Below are positions 39,101 through 50,152 of a stretch of DNA of 64,000 bases, piece by piece. Under the pieces are notes generated by a model. It searched no databases and had not been told where the DNA came from. It saw only the letters and a list, made by a program, of their open reading frames with translations. Every line of letters begins with the position of its first letter. Position 1 is the stretch's first letter. The stretch is taken from contig OX030956.1 of NCBI GenBank assembly GCA_943735955.1, positions 2,659,412 through 2,723,411 on the forward strand, read 5' to 3'. A program made the translations under genes and the position numbers. The DNA is from Piscicola geometra (lineage: Eukaryota > Annelida > Clitellata > Hirudinida > Piscicolidae).

Positions 39101-42100
39101 AAAATTCAAAAGTAAAAATAAAAGCTCAAAGGAAATAGAAATAGCTGATAAATCCGAAAAAGTTTTTTCAGAACACGAGATTTTGAACTCCAGTGAAGAG
39201 AGGTCGAAGGTGCATCAAACTCAAGACAAGGGAGGTTTCAGACTTGAAAAACTTAATTCAATTCGCACCAAAAAAAAGAAAAAACCTCAATACAAATTTT
39301 TTGGAAAAAAGAGTTTACAAAATAAAAAACAAAAATTACCTGATGTATCCGAAAGAGTACTTTCGCAACAAAAAAGTTCTGACTCTAGCAAGAAAAGCCA
39401 ACAAATGGATGGAAGTAAAAGCACCAGACTGGTCGCCGTTAGCTCCAGTGTTTTGAAGTTTGGTTCTATAAACAGCAAACGTATTATATCACTAATAGGC
39501 AACCAGCCGAACAGCAAAAAAAATAATAAAAAGAAGAATTTAAAGTCAAAGATTCAAAACAAAGAAAGCGAAAATGCTCAAATAATTTTCATCGAGGACA
39601 ACGGCATCAAACGAGTGAAAGTGCCAACGAAACTGGAAGGCACCACTGCAAGCCAGTTCATCATCGAGCAGATACAGTGCTTCATGGAGGAGAAGTCGAA
39701 TTTACAAACAACTGAATGTGGTCAAGAAACTTGCATGCAGTGCAGGGGAGATCAGTACTTTGATGATTATGAAACTCAAGTGGATAGCAAAAATAACGTA
39801 TGCTGCTTTAATTATCAAGATGAATTTCAACCAACTCATTCTCATTTTCAACTTGACTTTCCAACTAACTGCCAGTTCTGTTCTCCACAAAGACTTTCCC
39901 CACCCGAAACACAAATACCTTTCCATTCGCAACCAACATATCAACCAAACAGTCTATCCAGGTATCAAATGAATCCTGAAATGGAATGTCAATGCCAGTG
40001 CTCGCCTGATTGCCGATGCAGATGTTCGTGGGATTGTCAATGCGAATGTCAATCACTTACACTTACTGGATCAGACTTTTGTCCACAAAATGATTCCCAG
40101 CTGCCTTCACAACCCACCACACTAATAACTTCAAAACCACTATCACAACCTTCAATAGAACCTCTCGAGAAACTGAATTTGCATCAACAATCCAAACAGA
40201 ATGTAAAACAACAATCCAAACAGAATGTAAAACAACAATCCAAACAGAATGTAAAACAACAATCCAAACAGAATGTAAAACAACAATCCAAACAGAATGT
40301 AAAACAACAATCCAAACAGAATGTAAAACAACAATCCAAACAGAATTTGGAACAAAATTCACAGCAACACATGCAACAACAATTAAAACAAAATGAGCAA
40401 CCGATTAACCTGAAAGAGGTGAGACACAGCGTGGGCTATCAAACCACACAGACACAAACCTCCTTTGAAGGCATGATGTTCAAGACTGAAAACGGTGAAG
40501 AGGAATTTTTCAAGTGTGAACCAAAATGTTTTGCGTGCGAACAAGAGTGTTATAAAGAGTGTTTTGCGTGTGAGCCAGAACAACGTGGTAACATTGAGGA
40601 AAATGAACAAAAATATAGAAAAAATGAAGAAATTCCAAGGTTTCTACCAAACATAAACAAGTTTAAAAAAGAATATGAATCATCAGATGGAACAAAAAAT
40701 TATAATCTTCAAAAAATTAAAAGTAATAAAAAAATTAGATTCAGAATGTCTTCCGACGAAGAACCGATAAACTCAGAAAAACTGAAATGCAGTTTACAAT
40801 GTCAGACGAGCTTTGAAAACACCCTGACACAAACCTGCTTTGAATATGAAAACAACTTGCAAGCAACAGAAACGGTGGAATGTTTTGGTGAAAGCCCGCA
40901 AAACTTTAAACAAATGAAAAGGCATGAAAAAGAAGGCATAATGTTTAAGCCTGATGGCTATGCGCTTGAACATAAATGTTTAAAATGTGAACCAAAATGG
41001 TTCGCATGTGAACAAGTTGTTGAACCAAAGTGGTTTGCATGTGAACAAGTTGTTGAACCAAATTGGTTTGTATGTGAGCCAGAGTGTGATCAGGAGTGTC
41101 TTGAGTGTGAAGAAGAAGAACGAGGTCAGATTGATGAGAGTGAACATGAAATTCAAAGAAATGAACGCAATTCAAAGTTTAAAAAAGAAAATGAATCATC
41201 AGATGAAATAAAAAAAGAAAACCCGCGCAAAAATAAGAGTAAAAATATAAAAAAATTTAGAATGTCGCCTAAAGCTGATTTTTTCAAATACTTTCAATTG
41301 AAACCAACCATATCTGGTGCTAACTTAAAGATAAGCAAAAGTAAAAAGTCTATTGCGAATGTAAAGACGCAGAACTCACAAGTAATACCAAGACTTCGAG
41401 AAAATAATTGTGAAGAAGCAGATCTTGAAAACTTCAGAGAACCGGGAAAACAAAATGTCGCTGAGAGATCAATCAGGAAAACGGAAATCAAATGGCCTCA
41501 AGAGGTGAAAGAGTTTGAAGACCAGTGGGGTCCATGTTCCTGTGATTGCCACTGGCAAGAAGAAGGTGGATGTGAAAACTGTGTCTGTGAAAGCCACCAT
41601 CACCCATCCCCTTTTCACAATTTTGTCGAGCCAATCAATGAAGAACAACCGGATTCGGAATCATTTTACACTTCTAGCATTTTGGACACCAAAGGAACAC
41701 CAGAATACTGCTACGAAACGCATGACGCAAATGATCACATCCAAACCAAATTACCTTCTGGTTGCATCGAGCCACAATTCTTTCAACGTTGCAAACCTTC
41801 ATTTGATCAGTTTGGGAACTCTGAACTTCTTCCTAATAACCACTGTCCTCCCTTCACAACATGGTCTTCTCCTCCTCCTCCTCCACCTTACCCCTTCAAC
41901 CCATACATGCAGCCCTTCCCACCCTTCTCACCATTCTACCCAAACTCATTTGGTTTCAAAAACAAAAGTGAAAAGAAACTTCTTAAAAAACAAAAAAAGA
42001 AATTGCGCATGTTGAAAAAGTCTCTTCACAAGTGTCGACAGCGGCCGAGAATGCCGTGTTATGCCAGCAGAGAGTGCTTTCCTGAAAACATTCACTATAA

Positions 42101-42948
42101 CGAAGTTCCTACTTACGGTAACGCCCATTGTCATGAGATGCAAAGAAGCAATGACTCTCACTGGAACAACCTATGCTGGAATGAGAACCATGGCAGAGAA
42201 ACTGCAGTCTGTAAGCCGTGCTGCTTCCGAACTAAGCCGACGTATCTATACAAGTAAGAAAATTACAAAACCATTCTGAAACTCATTTGCTTTAGAATAA
42301 TTCAATAATTATATTATGTTGAAAGTTTAAATATTTAATTGGTTATGGATTTTTCTATCCAATTTAGAGTGAGAAACCCACAATGCCAAGTGAGAAAGCC
42401 AAGGATTAAAAACTTTCATTCAAAACTACCCAAAGTGAAAAAACCTAGAAAATTGGTAATTTTAAAAACTTTTTGAAAACTATATAATTAGAATATATGT
42501 GAAAAAAACATTAAATTTGTGACAAATGTTTTCAGACCAAACCCCTTAAGGATAACCGTGTTTCAGGTTTGTTTAAAAGTCAACAATTTTAATTTGTTTA
42601 GTATTCTTGTAAATATTGACCATTATTTAAATTGAAGCTCAAATTGAAATGAACAATGAAAACTTATCAATTGAGAAAAAAGCTTTTGGACCCATCTGTT
42701 TAAAATAAATATTTACAGAGTCGTTAGATTCAAGAGAATCTCTGGCTGACTCCCAGTACCGAATCCAGGTGATTGACCAGTTGAACAAGGACATGAGTAG
42801 GATTTTGACGAAAAAAAGAGAAACCGAAAGAAAGGAACTCACGACTGCCACACAAGTGATGGAGCTGACGCAGAAAGACATCAAAGACCTCAAGAGTGAT
42901 CTTAAAAAAATGAAGGAGCAGATGGGAAGCAAAGCAGTCAAAAACTGA
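36163..42948 (+). CDS. Giant Lys-, Cys- and Pro-rich repeat protein with C-terminal coiled coil, 7 exons; family unknown
   Basis: Exons 36163-36614, 36758-36841, 36948-36984, 37113-42253, 42368-42455, 42536-42566 and 42719-42948 join in phase to 2020 residues. The 5.1-kb exon is one open frame. In order: a Lys-rich region with many KKK runs (residues about 270-370), a Pro/Ser/His-rich block of about 90 residues near 617-704, more basic sequence, a Cys cluster (CQCQCSPDCRCRCSWDCQCE), seven copies of QQSKQNVK, repeated acidic-aromatic-Cys units (KCFACEQ, KWFACEQVVEP), a Cys/His cluster (CSCDCHWQEEGGCENCVCE), a Pro/Phe/Tyr-rich stretch, a basic exon, then a 76-residue helical coiled coil starting QYRIQVIDQLNKDM. 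No known domain was recognised. Basic, Cys-rich composition recalls sperm structural or nuclear-condensation proteins, but that is only an analogy. Small exons 2, 3 and 6 are the weakest part of the model. Confidence 0.75.
40185..40352. repeat. 24-bp coding tandem repeat, seven copies
   Basis: Seven consecutive units of CAACAATCCAAACAGAATGT plus AAAA, translating QQSKQNVK. The first six look identical and the seventh ends in NLE. The DNA-level identity points to recent expansion. Confidence 0.96.
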
Positions 42949-43346
42949 GTCTTTACTTTTTGATATTTTTTTCTAGTTCCACGATTCATGAAAAAGTACA
43001 AAAGAATATGAGTCCTCCAGCTGATGTCGAAAAAAAATAAAAATATATAAAATATTTTATTTTTAAACTCATGTTTTTTGGCTCCACAATAAAAATAAAC
43101 GTTAAACGTTATTTAAAAAACAAATTTCTGAAGTTTTTTGAAACTATGTAAGATGTTTTGAACGTCACTTTCATTTTAATGTTATGTTATCGAAAATAAA
43201 CTCATAAAAACTTTTAATAAAAATAAAATCGGTTAAAGTTTGAAGACATCAACACAGAAAAAATAAATAAGCATCAACACCTCGAAACGCCAGGCTCACA
43301 TCACAATGGGTATGCTGTTTTGAATAGAGCTTGTTTCTGATTAAGC
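42949..43346. other. Spacer between the two tandem coiled-coil paralogues
   Basis: AT-rich with no exon. It should hold the polyadenylation site of the large gene (AATAAAAAT near 43038 is one candidate) and the promoter of the small paralogue. Confidence 0.4.
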
Positions 43347-44194
43347 ATGAAACTCAATGAATTTTTTCTACAAAAAATACAAACAGATATTACAAGAAGT
43401 TTAAAATCAAGTAGAAACATGTATAGAAATGCCGATCCTAAAGACAGAAAACAAACCATTGAATATTTAGCTAACTCGTCGAATAACCATTCCCGTAAAG
43501 TTAAAAAAAGAAAAGTCTATTACAGGTCACATATGCTCAAAAAGTCTTTTTGTGAGTCATAGTGACGTATCGAACTATTATAAAACAGAGTAGTACCAAA
43601 GGAAAACGAGATGTGTCGGCAATGTTGCTGCCAGTGTCAGCCCATTGTGAAACTGAGGAAGAAGAAAAGATCGAGGGTTCGTAAACAGTGTCTTAAAATT
43701 GCGGTATACAACAAGCTTTGATAAATTTCATAAATTTGAATTTGTTGCATTAACTATTGCTTACTGCCATTATATGTTTCAGAGAATAAAGAAAGAACAT
43801 TCAAGTGATTATGGTAACTTATGCGGAAGTGTTATAAATGTGTTATCTGATTTGTAAAATTGATTGTTTGTTTTAAAATCATAGTTATCTGAGGATTTCA
43901 GTATTTTACGGTACTTAAAATACATTTTCAAGTTAAAACAAGCGTACAAAAGGCCACACAACCACTGCAGCCTCCAACGCCTCACAAGCGTCCATCCAAG
44001 ACGAGCAGTACAGACTGACAGTGGTCAACCAGCTGAACCAGGACCTGCATCGGATGCTGAAGGAGAGGAGAGAGGCTCAGAGACTGGAGCTGGAGGGCAC
44101 TCAGAATGTGGTTGATGAAACGCAGAAGGATCTTTATAACGTTAAAAAGGACATTGAGAGCTTGAAGAAGAAAGTGGAAGCCAGGAGAAAGTGA
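43347..44194 (+). CDS. Small tandem paralogue of the Lys/Cys-rich coiled-coil gene, 4 exons
   Basis: Exons 43347-43551, 43594-43676, 43783-43813 and 43953-44194 join in phase to 186 residues. Seen: a basic N-terminus (KVKKRKVYYRSHMLKKS), a Cys cluster MCRQCCCQCQPIV followed by KLRKKKRSR, a 31-nt exon, then a coiled coil beginning QYRLTVVNQLNQDLHRML and ending KKKVEARRK. The last exon aligns residue by residue with that of the large neighbour (QYRIQVIDQLNKDMSRIL, then TQKDIKDLK against TQKDLYNVK). The preceding exon is 31 nt with the same 0-to-1 phases in both genes. So the two arose by tandem duplication, with either loss or gain of the central 5-kb exon. The first intron would be only 42 bases, which makes that junction tentative. 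Function unknown. Confidence 0.65.
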
Positions 44195-44713
44195 AGAGTA
44201 TGTGCTGTTGAAGGTGAAAAGTTGTCGAACTGCAGTCTCGCTAATATAATATGAATTATAAAAAGATGATCAAAGTAATGATTCTAAATGTTTTTATAAT
44301 TAAATTTAGAATTTAAAATTGAAGAGTAAAAAAAGTTCAATAGCAAACAACAAACTCACTCTTAACTCATGTGGCTTAAATAAATAACGCTAAATAAAAG
44401 TTCTATCATCTAAAAGAACAACTCAAAAATGTAACCTTTTTTATAAATAATTTTCTTTCTTTCTTTGGAAGTATAATCTTAGCTTCATGTAACTTCTTTC
44501 AAATGGATTAAATATTCTTCAGTTAAATATTTTAATTTGAGAAATAAATTTATTTTTTATATTATACAAAAAATTAGTTGGCATTGTTTTCACGTCATTT
44601 CTATTTGCAATTTATGAGTTTTATTAGAAATAAACTTGGATCTTAACGTTAGTTTACAAATTATAATATAAGTAATTTACTTGATATAATATTTAAGAAA
44701 AAATTCCATAAAC
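44195..44713. other. AT-rich spacer, no gene seen
   Basis: No coding exon supported. It lies between the small coiled-coil paralogue and the next Lys-rich gene on the same strand. Confidence 0.4.
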
Positions 44714-45613
44714 ATGAAAAACAAAAATCTTAAAATTAAAATCGACAACGCTGGCTTTAATGAATTATACGAAGAGTTCACCAATCTTCAAAAAGCAGAA
44801 GATAATTTGAAAAAGAGGAAAAAAGATGGTAAAACGGAAGAAGAAAGAAAGAAAATAATCAAAAGTGAAGAAGATTTAATTAAAGAAATATCACATAGGG
44901 TAAAAAAAGATGATGTTGAAAAAGTTAATGTAACAGCAAAAGAAAAAGTTGTGAACGGAAAACAAAATCTCCAATTTAAAAATTTTGTAAAAAAGTCCAT
45001 CGAGCCAAACAAAATCAGCGTACCAAAAGAATATTACGAAAAAGATTCGAAAAAAAGTAAAGACATGGTTGATATAAAAGATAATAAAAAAGCTAAAAAC
45101 AAAGAAAATAAAAAAATAAAGAGAGATTATAAAATGGAAAAAGAAAGTAAACATGGAATAAAAGATAATATCGAAATAGAAGACATTAAAGAAAAACAAA
45201 ACCAAAAAGGAAAACAAAGAAAAAGTATTCCAAGTGAAAAAATGAAAAATCCTTCAGGTGAACCTGATGCAGTGATCGAAAAAATGCACGGTGAGTATAA
45301 AGATCTATCCTTCCAAGAAGAATTCTCGAGAGTGAAATCAGAAATAAACAAAGAAGTGAAACTAAAAAAAGAAGCCGAGAAGAAACGAAAACTTGAGATC
45401 AAAAAAGAGTTGAGGAAGTTGGAGAACAAAGAAAAGGTCCGTTTTGGATCTTTTGAGGATGAGGGAGAGGATTACATCCGTTTGTTCGGCATCGTAATGA
45501 TCAAGTCGAAGCCTGTCGAGAACATGCCTTCTTCGTTGAGAGGAAAGTACACCGAGAGTGAACTTCGTTTCAGAAACACCAAACGAGAAGAAAGTAAAAG
45601 GAATACAAAGTAA
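44714..45613 (+). CDS. Lysine-rich charged protein of unknown family, single open exon
   Basis: A 299-residue frame that is about one quarter lysine, with Lys/Glu-rich helical stretches throughout (EEERKKIIKSEEDLIKEI, and EAEKKRKLEIKKELRKLE at the C-terminal side). It ends with a more complex block, VRFGSFEDEGEDYIRLFG then IVMIKSKPVENMPSSLRG. That block looks like a folded or binding motif and is the best handle for a homology search. It lies on the same strand as the two coiled-coil paralogues and shares their Lys-rich character, but no convincing alignment to them was found. It may belong to the same expressed cluster. Additional exons cannot be excluded. Confidence 0.6.
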   Translation: MKNKNLKIKIDNAGFNELYEEFTNLQKAEDNLKKRKKDGKTEEERKKIIKSEEDLIKEISHRVKKDDVEKVNVTAKEKVVNGKQNLQFKNFVKKSIEPNKISVPKEYYEKDSKKSKDMVDIKDNKKAKNKENKKIKRDYKMEKESKHGIKDNIEIEDIKEKQNQKGKQRKSIPSEKMKNPSGEPDAVIEKMHGEYKDLSFQEEFSRVKSEINKEVKLKKEAEKKRKLEIKKELRKLENKEKVRFGSFEDEGEDYIRLFGIVMIKSKPVENMPSSLRGKYTESELRFRNTKREESKRNTK

Positions 45614-46444
45614 TTGCAAGAGCAGTTGTTAAAAGTATTTAAAATATTTAGTTCTTCTGTTTTCGATTAAAGGAAAGTTTTAACATTTAATGCGAATACT
45701 TTAGTTTTTTTTTATCTTCAATTAAATTAGTGTTTTATCATTTATCATTTAGCACCTTATATTCTTAATATTATTATTATTTTATCTTCAATTAATTTGC
45801 CGCTCTCCTTTAATTAAAATTCATTTTGTTTTTGATTCAAAACAAATTCTACATTTTAAAAGCTGATAAAGTGCTAGGTTCTAAAAATCGAACTAAAAAA
45901 GAATGTTTTTCACAATGAAAGAAGCTCTGACGTTCTTCAAGATGGGAAAGTAAATTATCTTTCAAAGTACTTTCAAACATTTAATACTTTATAAAAGTCC
46001 AGGCCACTCAGCAAATGCATAGAAATCAAGAAAGAGAACTTTAATATGTGACAGATGATGATGCTGCTGCTGTTGATGATGATGATAATGATGCTGAGGA
46101 TGATGATAAAAATGGTGATGGCAATGATGATGGTGCTAAGGATGATGATAATGATGGTAATGGCAAGAATGATGATGTTAGTGATGAAGAAGAGTGGGCT
46201 CCAAGGTGAAGGGCGTGAAGGCCAGAAGGATTAAAAAAATTTTTTTTTATAAATATTAAAAAAAAAGAAACAATGCGTTAGCAAATATTAATATAAAAAC
46301 ATTTTCAAAAAGATTTATATTAATAAAAAAATATGTAAAATAAATAAATAAAACTTGGGAAAGATTTTTTGGATTAAAGTTCACATTTAAATTTGTTTAT
46401 TGTATATGATCATATAATTCTTTTTTGGATTTTAAAACCTAATC
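45614..46444. other. Spacer with imperfect GAT repeat
   Basis: AT-rich. A GATGATGAT-type imperfect repeat lies at about 46055-46195. No exon supported. Confidence 0.45.
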
Positions 46445-49400
46445 ATGGATACCAATTCAATAAGAAATGTAATAAAAGTTAATTCATTAGTTAATTCTAT
46501 GAGTTTTAACGAGTTTTTATCAAATTCAAATCAACTTTTAAATCGTCTTCACTCTCAAAGAATGGATTCTAAATATTGTGATGTTAAATTGATCACAGAC
46601 AAATCTTTTGCTTACGTACACAAGTGTGTGCTGGCTGCAAATAGTTCATACTTTGATTCTCTTTTTAAAAATCTGAACCACCATGTCAACGAAGTGAATG
46701 AGGAGGATAATAGCTTGATTGACGTGTTGAACGTCAATACAAAACACCCAAACTCTCTGATGATAGTCATTGACTACGTGTACACAGGTCACATCACTCT
46801 GACGACTGACAACATTGCTGAAATCACCAGTCTGGCATCTCAGTTCCATCTTCGGAAACTTGAAGAGCACTGCAGTCAATACCTAAGCAAGAATCTCTCA
46901 CAAGCCACCTGCTTCCACATCCTTTCTCTTGCTCAGCAGCACAATCTCGCCAAACTACAAAACACGGTTGATGGATTCATCTACTCCAACCTTCACTCCC
47001 TCCTCTCATCCTCCTTGTATTTGGACCTGCCTATCAATCTGCTTGAAAGGCTCCTCAGACGTTCATTGCCGCTCTCTGAGACGCAGCGTCTGTCGACCAT
47101 TGTCAACTGGGTGCTGCATCTGCTGTCCTCTCGCAAGGCCCTTCTGCCCATCCTCCTCAAGCTTATCTCATGGCAAGAAATGTCTCAAGGTGAAGAAGAT
47201 TTTTGAAGTATTTTTATTTTAAATTATTTAATAGGTATCATAAATAACCAAGTGTCATGAAGCTTTTTGGGGTGAACGCCACATTAACAAGACTCTTCAT
47301 TCCATCATATTGTTTTGTGATTTTAATTGATGATAAACACACTTGATTCTGAAACCAATGCAACATTTACATGCAACAGACGCAGTGCAGCTGTTCCTCA
47401 ACACTGACGTGCTGGTGAATGCAGACGACTGGAGTCTTTTCCACGTCCTCTTGAGTCTCAACAATGCAGATGTGCTTCCCCAGTCGTACGTGGCCAGGTT
47501 CTCAGACCTCAAACTGCTGCTCGTGAAGAGTGCCACGTGTGAAAAGGTGTCCACTCCAAGTGATCGAGTGAACGATGAGACTGAAGCAGGTGCTGATGAT
47601 GATGCTGGTGATGGTGCTGATGATGATGGTGGGGCAATAGAAGTGGCTGATGAAGTGTTGGAGGAGGGAGACAGCAGTGATGTTGGCTTGTTGAGGCAGT
47701 CGAATGTGAGGGAAGTGACATTTTCAAAGAGGGAGAGTGAAAGACTGGCTTCAAGGCAGAGAAAAAGCTACAATGGAGTGAAGAAGAAGAAAATACGAAA
47801 AGTAGAAGACGGGAGAGTGAAAAAGGTAAAGAAAAGGGGAAAGGCTCGGGCTGGCCGGGTGGGTGTGGTGCGGTGTTCGGAGTGTTCATTCCAGACGAGA
47901 GGTTATGAGAAGATGATGCGGCATGTGAAGGCTGCTCATGCCGTCAAGGGCCGTCTCTACAAGTGTCCTTTGTGCGCCTTCTCGTGCAAGTGGAACAGGC
48001 AGTTCTACCAGCACCTGCGCCACCAACACTACCCCGGCCCTCCCCACCACTGCGACCAGTGTGGCCACCAGGCAGCCTCCATTCAGGCCCTCCTACTGCA
48101 CCGTATGGACCACTCACACAGCAGACCTCACCAGTGTAATGTGTGTGGCCTTTCCTTTAAACTGAAGCACACACTTGAGTGCCATGTGAGAAGGCACACA
48201 GGTGAGGTGGTGGTGGTGGCAATGATGATGTTGATGATGATGGCATGTCTCCATACATTCACCATCGATTTGCATTAAAGCTTCTTTTGCATTTGCTTCC
48301 TAAGACGTGTCTTCAATTTGTGATCGCAAAATTAGTCACGAAGACTTTTACAACGCTTTTTTCTCGATCCCATCAATGTATTTTCTTCATACAATTTAAA
48401 ATCCCATTAGTCCAATTTATGATTCAAAAGTGTGCGAACCTTAATGCATCTTTAGCGCCGTTGTCTCTACTTTTAGTTTCTCACTGACTTTGAATGAATG
48501 CATTCTAAATAGGCCTTTATCTTATCTGTTATTTATATTGGGACGCTCTTCTAATTCTCTTCAAGGGATGTTTCTTTGCAACCAACGCAGGAGAGAAGCC
48601 TTTCAGATGCGAGGAATGCAAAAAGGACTTCACCACGAAGGGCACTCTGAAGCAGCACTCAGCCGTCCACTCGGAGAACCGACCCTTCCTCTGCCACTTG
48701 TGCGGCTACTCCACCAAGTTCCAGTCGCACCTCAAGAGCCACTCCAGAATACACACAGGTTGGTGGCATCTTGTAGTCTCTCTTTGTGGTGTTATAAGCA
48801 TACATTTATTTTGAAATGAACTACGTTCTATTCAAAATCTAAGTTTTTTTTTTCTTTAAGTGTTTTCTCACGGTAAGAAAATCGTATTTTTTGAAGTGAT
48901 TCTATAAAAAAAATCAATCTCTTATTGCCTGTATTATCAAAGTACATTATATATAAACTTTCAAACGTGCCAACGCCACAGAGGACTTCTTCAAGTGCAC
49001 GCACGCAGACTGCACCTACCAGACCACCAAACGCAGTCAGCTTGCCTGTCACCAACGCAAGCACACAGGCGTTCGACCCCACCGCTGCTCCTCGTGTGGC
49101 TGGAGCTTCCGAGAGAAGTCGCATTTGGTGAGGCACATGCGCATCCATGCGGGGGAAAAGCCCTTCAAGTGCCTCAAGTGCGGTTACGAGAGTTGCCGCA
49201 GAGACAAACTGAAGGAGCATCAGAGGTTTGTGTGTATGTCTTTTGCTCATTCCCCTTCAGTCTATTTGAACTTTACATTTTAACGAAAAGTTATTCGTGT
49301 GTGTTCACTTTTGAAATATCTTCGATCAAATCGATTTTGCTTCGAATAAAAATCGAGAAACCTTTTCGGGTTATACGCCACTATAAATTTCATTATTTTC

Positions 49401-50109
49401 ATTGTTCCATCTCTGAATGCACCACAACACCCAGCAAGCACCATGGTGACGAAAAGACCGGCAAGCTGGCCTACCGCCCACGACCCTCTCGTCTCCTATC
49501 AAGACTCACCAACAAGGAGAACAATGAAGGAAATGCCGGTAATAAAAATAACCAAAAGAAGAAAGAAATTCTGGAAAGAGGTGGGAAGAAGAGAGGTGTA
49601 TTGAAGGACAGGGGTCTCATAGTAATTGTGAAGGATGGTAACAGCAGCAACAAAGGTAAAAGAGTCAGAAGGAATGTTCTGTCAGTGAGGAACACTGGTG
49701 TGAATGAGGGGCCGATGGAGAGGAGTAATAATGGTGATGATGCATTGAGGCCTGTGCCGATTCCGATCAAAGTTATCTCAAAAGATCAACCTAGTCCCTT
49801 TATTGAGACTAGTATTTCGAATACTTTTTCTATAAACACCACCACTGATAACACCACTGCTACATCTACTAGCAATACTGTTTTTTTCAAAAATGTTAAT
49901 GATAATAACACTAGCAACCATCATAAGAATTTAAGCAACAGTAATAACAACAATGTTGTTAGCAACAATGCCGCTGGTTGTCGCGTGGACGAGAATGATG
50001 GGGCGTTGCCGATGCTGGAACTGAGTGGTTTGAGCAGCATCCTGGACCATTCTTCCTTTCTCAACGACTTCAACAACTTCCACAACATCAACATTGTCGA
50101 TACGATTAG

Positions 50110-50152
<43 letters not shown>

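Noticed and set aside
47509..47889. Pro/His-rich frame antisense to BTB-ZF exon 2
   Set aside because: It overlaps the phase-consistent sense exon and has no domain.
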